NCBI RefSeq assembly: GCF_000622365.1
Contig: NZ_JASC01000014.1
Location: forward strand, 1,302,001 to 1,366,000
Length of the DNA: 64,000 bases
From: Sulfitobacter noctilucae
Lineage (GTDB): Bacteria; Pseudomonadota; Alphaproteobacteria; Rhodobacterales; Rhodobacteraceae
Direction of reading: 5' to 3'
This document shows positions 27,126 through 36,991 of the stretch, piece after piece. The notes under the pieces are model-generated. The model was given only the letters and a program-made list of their open reading frames with translations. It searched no databases and had not been told where the DNA came from. Positions within the stretch are counted from its first letter, which is position 1. The number at the start of each line of letters is the position of its first letter. The translations under genes were made by a program, and so were the position numbers.

Positions 27126-29155
27126 TCCGGGGCGGCAGTCGCTTTGGGCCATGCGGTCCAAAGCCGCTCTCCCGCTTGGTCCCTTGCCGTGGTGATGCGC
27201 CACCCTTCGGGGGTCTTATCCAAAGCAACCGATCCGGTCTGTTTGAGAATTCGGGGGTCAAACAACAGACAACCTTGCGCCCGCAATGCCTCTGCCGGCG
27301 CAGAGGCAACGACGATTTGATCCGCATTACATCCTGCGAACTTTGACACAGCGCGCTTCCCGGACAAGTGCACAATTTCACCCATCTGCCAGCGTTTGGC
27401 CGCCCAAGCCTGCGTATCTCCGCTGCCATCGTTTTCAAGCCAGTTGCGGGCGACGAAACCCGCCCCTTTCTCCTTGCTCAACGCGCGGCCCTGCGATGTC
27501 ATCACGCCGACCAATGTGCCGGTGTCCGAGATCAGCACATCAGGCCGCGTGGCTCCCTGCCATAGAGCCATGCTAAGGCCCATCGCGGCAACACCGATCC
27601 ATCGCAAGCGCCCTTGCCACAGGATCAAGGTCAAAAACCCAAGCCCGAGCAAGGGCAGCACCCACGGCCCCGGTCCCGGCACATACCGGCGGGCGTTCTC
27701 AAGCCCCGCCACGAAATGGGCCACCCCCAGAATCCAGTCGAGCCCCAGCCCCATCGCCCAAAGCGCAATCCAGTCCAGCCCCAGCGGAGCCAGCACCAAC
27801 GCAAGAACTGCCGCCGGAATGACCAGCACGCCCATCAGGGGGACCGACAAGAGGTTCGCGATCAGCCCATAATGGGCGATGGCATTGAAATGTGCCGCAG
27901 CAATCGGCGCAGTGGCGATCCCCGCAACAGCAGAGGAGATAAAGGTGGCGACAAACGGTTTGGCCCATCGTGGGACAAGGTTCTGCTCCATGTCCCGGAT
28001 CCAGCCAAATACCGCAACCAAAGCCGTGGTCGCCGCGAATGACATCTGAAACCCCGGCCCCATCAGCGCCTCTGGTCGCAGCACCAGCACGATAATGGCG
28101 GCCACTGCGACAGCGCGCAAAGACAAGGCCCTTCGCCCGATCAACAACGCCGCGAGCGCCACTGCGACCATGATAAAGGCCCGCTGGGTTGCTACATTCC
28201 CGCCGGACAACGCCAGATAGCCTGCTGCCGCGATCAGCGCACCGACGGCGGCAATGGCTTTGGTCGGCCAGCGGACCGATGTGTAAGGATGGGCCGCAAG
28301 GATCAGCCGCAGGGCACCGAAGACAACAGCCGTTAAAAGCCCCATATGAAGGCCCGAGATAGCCAGCAAATGCGCCAGATTGCTGGCCCGCAACGCGTCC
28401 AGCGCCTGCTGGCTGATGGCACTCCGGTCGCCCGTGGTGATCGCAGCGGCAAAGCCGCCCGTGTCCCCCGGCAGGCGGTTCTGAATGTGTGCAGAGGCAG
28501 CCATGCGCAGACGGAACACCAGCAAACCGGCATGTCCTTCGCGGGCTTCTGCGGCCCCCATCAGTGGCACGCGGGTATAGCCCACGGCACCCAATTTCGC
28601 AAAAAACGCATGGCGCTGGAAATCAAAGCCCCCCGGCTCAACAGGGCCGGAGGGCGGCGACAGATGCGCCGTTGTCATCACCCGCAACCCCGGTTCCGGC
28701 GCGATCCCAGCCGCGCCTTTGCCATGCAATGAAATGCGTACACGTTCGGGTGTGCGGACGTGCGGCACGCGGTCCAGTCGCACTTGATCCAGCGTCAAGC
28801 GTAACGCGTCCGACTGGCTGCGGTCCATTGCGATGACACGGCCCTCGACTGCCCCGTAATAGCGCCAGCCCAGCACCGGTTCCGCTACCGAATGCGCCCG
28901 CAGTCCTGCGAGCGTAAAGCCGACCAGACACAGGGCTATGGCAATGGGGAAAGGGGCAAGTGCCTCGGTCACGAAGCGTGCCACGGGTACCAAAGCGATT
29001 GCCGCCATGACGCAGGCTGCGAAAGTCAGGATGCCGGGTTCCGATTTGAGAGAGAAATATGCGCCGATCCCAATGGCAAGACACACCGGCACCCAGCCGA
29101 GCATTCCGCCGCGCTGGCGGAGCAAAACAGCCTGCATATGCCCCCATATAATCAT
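27089..29155 (-). CDS. comEC: ComEC/Rec2-family DNA-uptake channel protein
   Basis: A polytopic membrane protein (688 residues from the start chosen). It has an N-terminal DUF4131 region ([21 protein letters not shown]) and the Competence domain with the [23 protein letters not shown] signature and many helices. A C-terminal remnant of the metallo-hydrolase-like domain ([14 protein letters not shown]) seems to lack the usual HxHxDH metal site. In competent species ComEC passes single-stranded DNA across the inner membrane. The frame stays open to an ATG at 29272, but that start has no ribosome-binding site; ATG 29155 follows GGAAGG and 29137 is an alternative. Converges on and overlaps lexA. 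Confidence 0.88.
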   Translation of the reverse strand: MIIWGHMQAVLLRQRGGMLGWVPVCLAIGIGAYFSLKSEPGILTFAACVMAAIALVPVARFVTEALAPFPIAIALCLVGFTLAGLRAHSVAEPVLGWRYYGAVEGRVIAMDRSQSDALRLTLDQVRLDRVPHVRTPERVRISLHGKGAAGIAPEPGLRVMTTAHLSPPSGPVEPGGFDFQRHAFFAKLGAVGYTRVPLMGAAEAREGHAGLLVFRLRMAASAHIQNRLPGDTGGFAAAITTGDRSAISQQALDALRASNLAHLLAISGLHMGLLTAVVFGALRLILAAHPYTSVRWPTKAIAAVGALIAAAGYLALSGGNVATQRAFIMVAVALAALLIGRRALSLRAVAVAAIIVLVLRPEALMGPGFQMSFAATTALVAVFGWIRDMEQNLVPRWAKPFVATFISSAVAGIATAPIAAAHFNAIAHYGLIANLLSVPLMGVLVIPAAVLALVLAPLGLDWIALWAMGLGLDWILGVAHFVAGLENARRYVPGPGPWVLPLLGLGFLTLILWQGRLRWIGVAAMGLSMALWQGATRPDVLISDTGTLVGVMTSQGRALSKEKGAGFVARNWLENDGSGDTQAWAAKRWQMGEIVHLSGKRAVSKFAGCNADQIVVASAPAEALRAQGCLLFDPRILKQTGSVALDKTPEGWRITTARDQAGERLWTAWPKATAAPDQYVRIKPTKRP

Positions 29156-29300
29156 CACCACATGGCCTTCCGCCCACCGCTTGCCCCCGTTCACCGCACT
29201 GGATAGACAGGCAACAAAGCTTAGGGTCAGGTTGGTTAGCAAAAGGTAAATGCGCCCTCTGCCCGGCCCCATTCAGTTACGTCAGATCAGAAAGCCCGCC

Positions 29301-30701
29301 ATGTCCGCACCCGTCGTCACCCGCTTCGCCCCGTCCCCCACCGGATTCCTGCATATCGGCGGGGCGCGGACGGCGCTGTTCAACTGGCTTTATGCCCGCG
29401 GGCGTGGCGGCAAATTCCTGCTGCGGATCGAAGACACGGATCGCGCACGCTCGACCCCTGCCGCGACCGAAGCCATCCTGCAGGGTATGGCCTGGCTTGG
29501 TCTGGATCATGACGGTGACATTGTCAGCCAGTTCGAAAATGCGCCACGCCATGCCGAAGTGGCGCTTGACCTGCTTGCCCAGGGCAAGGCCTACAAGTGC
29601 TTTGCCACGCAAGAGGAAATCGCAGCCTTCCGCGAAGCCGCCAAAGCCGAAGGGAAGAGCACGCTATACCATTCGCCCTGGCGCGATGCGGATCCTGCAA
29701 GCCATCCTGACGCGCCGTATGTGGTCCGCATCAAAGCCCCACAGGACGGGACGACCGTGATCCAAGACGCCGTGCAGGGGGATGTGACCATCCAGAACAA
29801 CACGCTGGATGACATGGTTCTGTTACGTTCCGATGGCACACCCGTCTATATGTTGGCGGTTGTGGTGGACGATCATGATATGGGCGTGACGCATGTGGTC
29901 CGGGGCGACGATCACCTGAACAATGCCGCGCGGCAAATGATGATCTATCAGGCGATGGGCTGGGATGTGCCGGTCTGGGCGCATATCCCGCTGATCCACG
30001 GCGCTGATGGCAAAAAGCTGAGCAAACGTCATGGGGCCTTGGGGGCGCAGGAATATCAGGTGATGGGCTTTCCAGCCGCAGGTATGCGCAATTATCTCGC
30101 GCGACTGGGGTGGAGCCATGGGGACGACGAGTTCTTCACCGATGCACAGGCGATGGAGTGGTTCGATCTGGATGGCATTCGCAAAAGCCCCGCGCAGTTC
30201 GACCTCAAAAAGCTCGAAAGCATCTGCGGGCAGCATATCGCACAGGCTGATGATGCTGCGTTGCGGCAGGAATGTGAGAGTTATTTGAGCGCTGCCGGGT
30301 TACCTGCCCTCACGGAAACCCAGTCCGATGGATTGGAGCGCGCGATGTATTGCCTAAAAGAACGCGCCAAGACATTACCGGAACTTATTGAAAAGGCACA
30401 TTTTGTGCTGACATCCCGGCCCATCGCACCAGATGAAAAGGCGCAAAAAAATCTCGATTCAGTATCCCGTGGTATGCTGAACGAATTGACGCCGCATTTG
30501 CAGAATGGTAGCTGGGATAGAGAAACGCTGGAAGAGGTGATGAACGGTTTTGCTGCCGCGCATGATACCAAATTCGGCAAACTCGCGGGGCCCCTTCGGG
30601 CGGCACTTGCAGGGCGCGCAGTAACCCCATCTGTTTATGACATGATGCTTGTGTTGGGGCGCGATGAAACCCTCGCCCGCCTGACGGACCTGGCGGAGTG
30701 A
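29301..30701 (+). CDS. gltX: Glutamate-tRNA ligase
   Basis: A 466-residue class I aminoacyl-tRNA synthetase. The HIGH-type motif is [20 protein letters not shown] at the N-terminus and the KMSKS-type motif is KKLSKRHGA near residue 240. The ATG at 29301 matches the family N-terminus; an upstream in-frame ATG would add a leader overlapping the comEC promoter region. Rhodobacterales often carry two GltX paralogues, so tRNA specificity cannot be settled from this window alone. Confidence 0.95.
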   Translation: MSAPVVTRFAPSPTGFLHIGGARTALFNWLYARGRGGKFLLRIEDTDRARSTPAATEAILQGMAWLGLDHDGDIVSQFENAPRHAEVALDLLAQGKAYKCFATQEEIAAFREAAKAEGKSTLYHSPWRDADPASHPDAPYVVRIKAPQDGTTVIQDAVQGDVTIQNNTLDDMVLLRSDGTPVYMLAVVVDDHDMGVTHVVRGDDHLNNAARQMMIYQAMGWDVPVWAHIPLIHGADGKKLSKRHGALGAQEYQVMGFPAAGMRNYLARLGWSHGDDEFFTDAQAMEWFDLDGIRKSPAQFDLKKLESICGQHIAQADDAALRQECESYLSAAGLPALTETQSDGLERAMYCLKERAKTLPELIEKAHFVLTSRPIAPDEKAQKNLDSVSRGMLNELTPHLQNGSWDRETLEEVMNGFAAAHDTKFGKLAGPLRAALAGRAVTPSVYDMMLVLGRDETLARLTDLAE

Positions 30702-30817
30702 GACGTTAACACCTTCTCAACTGCGCCAACGATAACACTGGGCAACGTATCCGCTTCGGGCTGCGTTGTCGGACAGCGGGCAGGACGCCCGGCTGCCAAC
30801 CGAATGAGAGGGACCGC

Positions 30818-32113
30818 ATGACCGAAAGCACAAAATCAGCCAAACTAACCATCGACGGTAAAGACTACGATCTGCCGATGTTTTCACCCACTTCCGGCCC
30901 CGACGTGATTGATATCCGCAAGCTATACGCCCAGGCGAATGTCTTCACATACGACCCCGGTTTTACCTCCACCGCCGCCTGCGATAGCACAATCACATAT
31001 ATTGATGGCGATGCGGGCGTTTTGCTGCATCGTGGCTATCCGATCGACCAGCTGGCGGGCAAATCCCACTACCTCGAAGTCTGCTACCTGCTGCTTTACG
31101 GCAACCTGCCCTCCCCGGCAGAGCTGGAAGACTTTGAAAGCCGTGTGACTAATCACACCATGCTGCATGAGCAGATGATGAACTTCTTCCGCGGTTTCCG
31201 CCGCGATGCGCATCCGATGGCCGTTATGGTGGGTGTGGTTGGCGCGATGTCTGCCTTCTATCACGACAGTACCGATATCGCTGATCCGTGGCAGCGCGAG
31301 GTCGCTTCGATCCGTCTGATCGCCAAGATGCCGACGATTGCCGCGATGGCCTATAAGTACACCATCGGCCAGCCCTTTGTGTACCCACGCAACGATCTGG
31401 ATTATGCGTCGAACTTCCTGCGCATGTGCTTTGCCGTCCCTGCCGAGGATTATGTCGTCAATCCGATCCTCAGCCGCGCAATGGACCGTATCTTCACACT
31501 CCACGCTGACCACGAACAGAACGCCTCGACCTCCACAGTGCGGCTGGCGTCCTCATCGGGCGCGAACCCCTTTGCCTGTATCGCCGCTGGTATTGCTTGC
31601 CTTTGGGGTCCGGCACATGGTGGTGCAAACCAGGCCTGTCTTGAGATGCTCAAGGAAATCGGCACACCGGACCGCATCCCCGAATTTATCGCCCGCGCCA
31701 AGGACAAGGACGATCCCTTCCGCCTGATGGGCTTTGGCCACCGCGTTTACAAAAACTTCGATCCCCGTGCCACGGTGATGAAGGAAAGCGCAGACGAGGT
31801 GCTGGAACTGCTGGGTGTGGAAAACAACCCCATCCTGCAAGTCGCCAAAGAGCTTGAAGCCGCCGCCCTGAGCGATCCGTATTTTGCAGAGAAAAAGCTG
31901 TTCCCGAACGTGGACTTCTATTCCGGCATCATTCTCGAAGCGATGGGCTTCCCCACATCCATGTTCACGCCCATTTTTGCATTGAGCCGGACCGTAGGCT
32001 GGATTTCGCAGTGGAAAGAGATGATCGCAGATCCGCAGAACAAGATTGGCCGCCCGCGCCAGCTGTATCTGGGCGACACGTCCCGCGACTATGTGGACAT
32101 CGAAAACCGGTAA
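30818..32113 (+). CDS. gltA: Citrate synthase
   Basis: A 431-residue TCA-cycle enzyme condensing oxaloacetate and acetyl-CoA. Catalytic segments are [37 protein letters not shown] (His) and [14 protein letters not shown] (His), followed by [13 protein letters not shown] (Asp/Arg region). The N-terminal beta-rich segment ([22 protein letters not shown]) marks the type II, hexameric gram-negative form. GAGAGGGACCGC precedes the ATG. Followed by a strong terminator. Confidence 0.97.
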   Translation: MTESTKSAKLTIDGKDYDLPMFSPTSGPDVIDIRKLYAQANVFTYDPGFTSTAACDSTITYIDGDAGVLLHRGYPIDQLAGKSHYLEVCYLLLYGNLPSPAELEDFESRVTNHTMLHEQMMNFFRGFRRDAHPMAVMVGVVGAMSAFYHDSTDIADPWQREVASIRLIAKMPTIAAMAYKYTIGQPFVYPRNDLDYASNFLRMCFAVPAEDYVVNPILSRAMDRIFTLHADHEQNASTSTVRLASSSGANPFACIAAGIACLWGPAHGGANQACLEMLKEIGTPDRIPEFIARAKDKDDPFRLMGFGHRVYKNFDPRATVMKESADEVLELLGVENNPILQVAKELEAAALSDPYFAEKKLFPNVDFYSGIILEAMGFPTSMFTPIFALSRTVGWISQWKEMIADPQNKIGRPRQLYLGDTSRDYVDIENR

Positions 32114-32150
32114 CGCATTAGCGTAGAGATACTGGTTTATCGGCATCAGA

Positions 32151-32175
32151 CGCCCCGGTATCGCCGGGGCGTTTT
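32151..32175 (+). terminator. Intrinsic terminator of gltA
   Basis: CGCCCCGG and CCGGGGCG form an 8-bp GC stem with a 5-nt loop, followed directly by TTTT. It lies 37 bp after the gltA stop. Confidence 0.88.
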
Positions 32176-32332
32176 GCGTTTCGCACTGTTTCAAACTTAG
32201 CAACGCCCCACTGCTGCAAAAGCATTTTCGGACATAGTTACGACACATTCCGATTCGGTGCGCAGGAACTGAATACCCGCCAGCGTCACAAAAATAGGCA
32301 GAAATACGCAAAACTGTTTCTGCGGAATGTGC

Positions 32333-32346
32333 GTGTTTCGAAACAC
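32333..32346. repeat. Perfect palindrome GTGTTTCGAAACAC
   Basis: A 14-bp perfect palindrome with an operator-like form, 122 bp upstream of a pair of very small overlapping genes. The half-site GTTTC recurs several times nearby. No regulator can be named. Confidence 0.55.
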
Positions 32347-32468
32347 CCAAGGCAGAAATGAGGCGCAATTAAGACATTGTTTCGCGCACCCCAACAATAC
32401 CGCCGAATGCTTGACCCGTTGAGCGGGCAACAGCTACCTTGATTTCAACGGTGTCTGAAAGGTGTGCT

Positions 32469-32603
32469 ATGTTTGTTCAAATAACTGCTGTCCTGAGTGT
32501 AATCTTGCTCTGCGTGTTCGCAATCCGGTTCCTTGCGGACCTGAAACAAGCCAAAGTTCACGAAGGACGCATGATGCGCCTGAAACAGAGGCTTCCGGCA
32601 TGA
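32469..32603 (+). CDS. 44-residue single-helix membrane protein, unknown
   Basis: A short frame starting MFVQITAVLSVILLCVFAIR gives one hydrophobic helix (residues about 5-22) and a basic, polar C-terminal tail (KQAKVHEGRMMRLKQRLPA). Its stop overlaps the start of the next gene by 4 bp (ATGA), the arrangement used by genuine operon pairs in this genome. Function unknown; the tail is likely cytoplasmic by the positive-inside rule. Confidence 0.55.
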   Translation: MFVQITAVLSVILLCVFAIRFLADLKQAKVHEGRMMRLKQRLPA

Positions 32604-32899
32604 ATTCCGACCGCAATATGGGACATCTCTGCTGGGATCGTGCCACGGGTATGCCGTCGGAGACTGTCGGCCAGGATTCCGCGCCGCAAGGTGCTTTGGT
32701 GCCGGACAACCTCAAAGACTGTGATCAGGTTGCGGTGGTGTACAACAAGGGCGACACGCCGCCCGAAATCACGATCCGCGACGTATCCGGTTCCGTCCAG
32801 ACGGTCTTGGCTGATGGTGTAGCCGTCGCGGTGATTGCCAGCGCTGCGGGGCGGGCTTTGTCACCAGACGATGTGCTCTTGGTCGAACGGGCAGTCTGA
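32600..32899 (+). CDS. 99-residue protein of unknown function
   Basis: A soluble-looking protein with no signal peptide. The C-terminal half (TIRDVSGSVQTVLADGVAVAVIASAAGRALSPDDVLLVERAV spans it) alternates short beta strands and one alanine-rich helix. I do not recognise a family. It is translationally coupled by ATGA to the 44-residue membrane protein, so the two may act together at the membrane. Confidence 0.6.
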   Translation: MNSDRNMGHLCWDRATGMPSETVGQDSAPQGALVPDNLKDCDQVAVVYNKGDTPPEITIRDVSGSVQTVLADGVAVAVIASAAGRALSPDDVLLVERAV

Positions 32900-33038
32900 C
32901 AAGGCGAAATCTCGCCTGATCAGATCGCGAGTGCAGACTGAGGGACCTCAAGTTCTGCAGCGCGACGCCCTGCTATTCTACAATAAGTGTCATGCAGGAA
33001 AGCGGGCAGAGGCCAATGTCCCTGCCCCGCTGTTGCTC

Positions 33039-33815
33039 TCAGCGTCCTTCGAAGGTCGCGTCGCGCTTTTCCATAAAGGCAAGCACGCCCTCCTGAAAGT
33101 CGCGGGATTTGCCGCAAACGCCCTGCGCCTGTCCTTCCAGTGTTAACTGGTCTTCGAACGAATTGTCCCATGACCCGCGGATCGCTCGCTTTGCCTGTGC
33201 GTAGGCCACGGTCGGACCGGCAGCCAGATGCGCCGCACGGCTCCGCCACACGGCGTCGAACTCTGCATCCGCGACCGCTTCCCAGATCATACCCCAATCA
33301 TCGGCTTGGCGGGCGCTGATCTTGTCAGCAAACAATGCTGCTCCCATCGCTTTGGCCGTACCCATGGAACGCGGCAGCGTATAGGTACCACCTGCGTCCG
33401 GGATCAGGCCGATGCGGGTAAAGGCCTGAAGGAAATAGGCGGACTCAGTCGCAATCACCACATCGGCGGCCAGTGCCAGATTGGCACCCGCCCCTGCGGC
33501 GGGCCCGTTCACAGCGGAAATTGTCGGGATCGGGCAATTCACGATGGCCCGCAGCATCGGCGCATATTCGTCGCGCAGGGTCCGTTCCGTATCCGCGGCC
33601 CCGCCTGAGGCGCGATCCCCAAGGTCTTGGCCAGAGCAGAATGCACGGCCTTCCCCGGTCAACACCAGCACCCGCGCCTCTTTGCCGCCCTGAGTGGCCG
33701 CATGCGCGATTTCAGCCCGCATCTGTGTGGTCAGCGCATTCATCTTATCGGGGCGCGCCAGTGTGATCACCGCCACGTCGTTTTCAAGGGCATATGTGAG
33801 TGTTTGGTAGTCCAT
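33039..33815 (-). CDS. Enoyl-CoA hydratase/isomerase (PaaG-like)
   Basis: A 258-residue crotonase-fold protein. The oxyanion-hole segments are GEGRAFCSGQDLGD and AVNGPAAGAGANLALAAD; the signature FTRIGLIPDAGGTYTLPR has Asp rather than Glu at the catalytic position, as in the PaaG ring-isomerase type. It ends EGQAQGVCGKSRDFQEGVLAFMEKR, also PaaG-like. No other phenylacetate genes are nearby, so it may instead be a generic enoyl-CoA isomerase. Confidence 0.88.
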   Translation of the reverse strand: MDYQTLTYALENDVAVITLARPDKMNALTTQMRAEIAHAATQGGKEARVLVLTGEGRAFCSGQDLGDRASGGAADTERTLRDEYAPMLRAIVNCPIPTISAVNGPAAGAGANLALAADVVIATESAYFLQAFTRIGLIPDAGGTYTLPRSMGTAKAMGAALFADKISARQADDWGMIWEAVADAEFDAVWRSRAAHLAAGPTVAYAQAKRAIRGSWDNSFEDQLTLEGQAQGVCGKSRDFQEGVLAFMEKRDATFEGR

Positions 33816-33907
33816 GCTTGGGCGTCCTTATCAGCTGCGTTTGAACCTTGTTATCAAACCGGCGCCACAGAACCAGCAAAACCGCACGTCACCAGCCAAG
33901 TTACAGG

Positions 33908-34360
33908 CTACCGCCCCAGAATATCGTTCAACCGGGTTTGTTCGTCAGCACTAAGCGGCGTCTCGCCCGCCTCACCCGCTCGAGACCGTCCGCGCAGATA
34001 GACCATGCCCACGCCCCCCGCGAGCAATAGCATCAGCGGTCCGGCCGCCCAAAGCAGCCAATTGGCCCCTTTCGTCGTCGGGTTCAGCAAAACAAATTCG
34101 CCATAGCGCGCAACGATAAAGTCTACCGCTTCCTCATCGCTATCGCCCGCAACCAGCCGCTCGCGCACCAGCAGTCGCAGATCACGCGCAAGGCTGGCGT
34201 TGCTTTCGTCAATGCTTTCATTTTGGCAGACCAGACAGCGCAGGCCTTTTGACAATTCCCGCGCCCGCTCTTCCAACACCGGATCGTCAAGGATTTCATC
34301 GGGTTGCACGGCCAAAAGCGGGGTGGCCATCAACACCAAGATCAACGCCAGCCGCTTCAT
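33908..34360 (-). CDS. ccmH: Cytochrome c maturation protein CcmH
   Basis: A 150-residue thioredoxin-like reductase of apocytochrome c haem-binding cysteines. Signal peptide (MKRLALILVLMATPLLA), the LRCLVCQN redox motif (C42, C45), the ARYGEFVLLNP segment and a C-terminal transmembrane helix (LLWAAGPLMLLLAGGVGMVY) fit the short alphaproteobacterial CcmH/CycL. Its start overlaps the ccmF stop by 4 bp. Confidence 0.96.
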   Translation of the reverse strand: MKRLALILVLMATPLLAVQPDEILDDPVLEERARELSKGLRCLVCQNESIDESNASLARDLRLLVRERLVAGDSDEEAVDFIVARYGEFVLLNPTTKGANWLLWAAGPLMLLLAGGVGMVYLRGRSRAGEAGETPLSADEQTRLNDILGR

Positions 34361-36333
34361 TCTGCAGCCACCACAGCGTCTTCTTTCTCACGCCGCCGCC
34401 CTGCCCCCGCAGCCACGCGGAAGCGGCGATCTGACAGGCTCAACAGACCACCAAGCGCCATCAGCGCAGCGCCGATCCAAATCCAGTTGGTCATCGGCTT
34501 GATATAGGTCCGAATGGTCCAACCGCCGTTGTTCTGTTCGTCGCCAATCACGACATAGACATCGCGGATCAGGTCATAGTCGATCGCGGCCTCAGTCGTG
34601 GGCATCTGCGCCACCGGATAGAAACGCTTCTCGGGCCGCATTTCGGCGATCACCTCCCCATCCTGTGCAAGCGTCAGGATACCGCGTGTATAAAGATAGT
34701 TCGGCCCCCGGTCTTCCTGCACATCGAGCAGCGTCAGCTCGTAATTACCGATGGTCCAGGGCTGATCAAACTGTGCCACACGAATGTCATCGACGGTCCA
34801 GGCGGTCAGCCCGGCGATCCCGGCCATCGTGATACCAAGACCCGCATGCGCGACGGCCTTGCCCCAGTCCGCACGCGGCAAGCGTGCCAGGCGGCCCATC
34901 CGGTTGCTGCCACGTCCCGTGCGCTGAAACAGCTCGACCACAACCCCCATGACAAGCCATGCTCCCAAGAACATGCCCACCGGACCGATCAAGCTGCGCC
35001 CCGACTGCATCGCATAGGCCAGACCACCCACGGCAATGGCCAGCAAGAACACATAGCGCAGCGGTTTCATCGCCCGCAAAATATTCGCCCGTTTCCATGG
35101 CAGCACCGAACCAACAGGCAGGATCAAACCCAATGCCACCATGAAGGGCGTGAAGGCTGCGTTAAAGAATGGCGGTCCAACGCTGAGTTTGCGGTCGAAA
35201 AACATCTCGGCCACAAGCGGCCACATGGTGCCGACGAAGACCACGAAACAGGACACCGCCAGCAACAGGTTGTTCACCACGAGCGCGGATTCACGGCTGG
35301 CCAAACCAAAGACGCCCTTCGCCTCCATCGCGCCGGCACGCAGCGTGAACAGCACCAATGCGCCGCCCATGAAAAAACCCATGATCAGCAAGATCCAGAT
35401 GCCCCGCTCGGGGTCGTTGGCAAAAGCGTGTACCGATGTCAGCAGGCCGGAGCGGACGATGAAAGTACCGATCAGGGAAAATCCGAAGGCGAGGATCGCC
35501 AGCAGGATCGTCCAGCTTTTCAGCGCCTCGCGCTTTTCCACAACGATGGCAGAATGCAGGAGTGCGGCCGCGAGCAGCCAAGGCATAAAGCTCGCGTTTT
35601 CCACAGGATCCCAGAACCAGAACCCGCCCCAACCCAGCTCGTAATAGGCCCACCAGGACCCCAGTGCGATGCCGATCGTCAAGAACACCCATGCCGCCAG
35701 CGTCCAAGGCCTTACCCAACGGCCCCAGGCGGCGTCCACGCGTCCTTCGATCAGCGCTGCCACAGCAAAGCTGAAAGTCATGCTAAGACCAACGTAGCCA
35801 AGATAAAGGAACGGCGGATGAAAGGCCAAGCCAGGGTCCTGCAGCAGCGGGTTCAGGTCTTGGCCGTCAAAGGGCGGCGTATCCAACCGCAAGAACGGGT
35901 TCGACGTGAAGATGATAAAAGCGGAAAAGGCCACCGCAATGGCCCCCTGTACCGACAAAACACGTGCCCGCAGGGTTGGCGGCAACCCATTGCCGAACCA
36001 CGCGGCCATCGCGCCGAAGAGCGCAACAATCAGCACCCAAAGCAACATCGAACCTTCGTGATTGCCCCATGTTCCGCTGATCTTGTACAGCATGGGTTTG
36101 GCCGAATGGCTGTTGGCCCAGACCAGCTGGAGCGAGAAATCCGATACGATAAACCCGTACATCAGAGCGCCGAAAGCAACCGCAGTCAGGGCAAACTGCG
36201 CCCCCGCTGCGGGCTCTGCCACGGCCATCCAGGAGGGCCAGCGCTTTTGCGCCCCGATCAGCGGGATCACGGTCTGCACAATCGCGACGAGAAAAGCGAG
36301 GATAAGCGCAAAATGTCCGAGTTCTGTAATCAT
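34357..36333 (-). CDS. ccmF: Cytochrome c haem lyase subunit CcmF
   Basis: A 658-residue polytopic membrane protein that ligates haem to apocytochrome c with CcmH. The haem-handling WWD-type domain is visible as WGGFWFWDPVENASFMPWL near residue 230, with conserved histidines around it (ALLHSAIVVEKRE). About 15 hydrophobic segments. ATG 36333 (MITELGHFALIL) is the family N-terminus; the frame remains open upstream into poor coding sequence. The gene is separated from ccmE by an endolysin-holin pair. Confidence 0.96.
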   Translation of the reverse strand: MITELGHFALILAFLVAIVQTVIPLIGAQKRWPSWMAVAEPAAGAQFALTAVAFGALMYGFIVSDFSLQLVWANSHSAKPMLYKISGTWGNHEGSMLLWVLIVALFGAMAAWFGNGLPPTLRARVLSVQGAIAVAFSAFIIFTSNPFLRLDTPPFDGQDLNPLLQDPGLAFHPPFLYLGYVGLSMTFSFAVAALIEGRVDAAWGRWVRPWTLAAWVFLTIGIALGSWWAYYELGWGGFWFWDPVENASFMPWLLAAALLHSAIVVEKREALKSWTILLAILAFGFSLIGTFIVRSGLLTSVHAFANDPERGIWILLIMGFFMGGALVLFTLRAGAMEAKGVFGLASRESALVVNNLLLAVSCFVVFVGTMWPLVAEMFFDRKLSVGPPFFNAAFTPFMVALGLILPVGSVLPWKRANILRAMKPLRYVFLLAIAVGGLAYAMQSGRSLIGPVGMFLGAWLVMGVVVELFQRTGRGSNRMGRLARLPRADWGKAVAHAGLGITMAGIAGLTAWTVDDIRVAQFDQPWTIGNYELTLLDVQEDRGPNYLYTRGILTLAQDGEVIAEMRPEKRFYPVAQMPTTEAAIDYDLIRDVYVVIGDEQNNGGWTIRTYIKPMTNWIWIGAALMALGGLLSLSDRRFRVAAGAGRRREKEDAVVAAE

Positions 36334-36406
36334 GCTCGAAACATAGGCGCAGATCGCGGCACTTGCCACGCTAATCTGCGCCCGTGTTTCGCGCAAAGCG
36401 TCGCAG

Positions 36407-36991
36407 TCAGCGGCGGCTGCGCCGCCATGCCTCAAGCGCGGCATTTGCATCCGGTGCGGTGGCAGCCGATACGAGCACTGCATCCGGGCCGGTGTCTGCA
36501 ACAGTTGGCGTCTCGGGCGTCAGATCGCGCATCCCGCGGATGTCTTCGATATTCTGCAGGACCTGCGGCACCCGCGCGACGCTCCCGACAATCTCCCGCT
36601 GGAAGTCTTGCGCTTTGACCTGATGCCGCGCCCCGAAATAGAACGACACGATAACGCCCAGCAGCCACCACAGCGGCTCTGGCACCAGCGCAATCCCTTG
36701 CATCCGTTCAGAAAACCACAAGGGGCTGACCATAGCCGAGACAAAAAGCCCCAACGTGCCCAAAGCCAGCGCCGGGCGTGGCAATCGGTTCAGTCCGTCT
36801 ATGCAGCGATCAAACCACCCCTTGCGCGGGATCAGAAACTCCTGTCCGAATTCCTTCATTGCCTGTTCCTGCACCAGCGCCCCGCGCTGCGCACCCGCCT
36901 CAGCGTTTTCGCGAAACACCTCGACGGTCTCGCGCACCACATTGCTTTGCCCGCCAAACACCAGCGTCAACACCCGCTCAATCATCCCCAT
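36407..36991 (-). CDS. Holin-family protein (three-helix type)
   Basis: A 194-residue protein. The family-typical start MGMIERVLTLVFGGQSNVV is followed by a soluble helix, two clear membrane helices (ALALGTLGLFVSAMVSPLWF; PLWWLLGVIVSFYFGARH) and a polar tail. This matches the 3TM holin family, which lets an endolysin reach peptidoglycan. It overlaps the endolysin stop by 10 bp, so the two are translated together. Lies between ccmE and ccmF on the same strand with no phage structural genes in view. Confidence 0.85.
   Translation of the reverse strand: MGMIERVLTLVFGGQSNVVRETVEVFRENAEAGAQRGALVQEQAMKEFGQEFLIPRKGWFDRCIDGLNRLPRPALALGTLGLFVSAMVSPLWFSERMQGIALVPEPLWWLLGVIVSFYFGARHQVKAQDFQREIVGSVARVPQVLQNIEDIRGMRDLTPETPTVADTGPDAVLVSAATAPDANAALEAWRRSRR

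Larger units (their letters stand above)
32114..32468. other. Spacer with terminator and palindromes
   Basis: These 355 bp hold the gltA terminator (32151-32175), a perfect 14-bp palindrome (32333-32346), and several scattered GTTTC words (near 32179, 32190, 32317, 32335 and 32376). The remainder should contain the promoter of the two small genes that follow. No coding sequence is convincing here. Confidence 0.55.

Noticed and set aside
25683..27203. A 506-codon minus-strand open frame spanning moeA and lexA
   Set aside because: It crosses two well-defined genes and the lexA promoter; composition is that of a shadow frame.
34846..36618. A 590-codon plus-strand open frame opposite ccmF
   Set aside because: Antisense to ccmF, very rich in His, Gln and Arg as shadow translations are, and without recognisable motifs.
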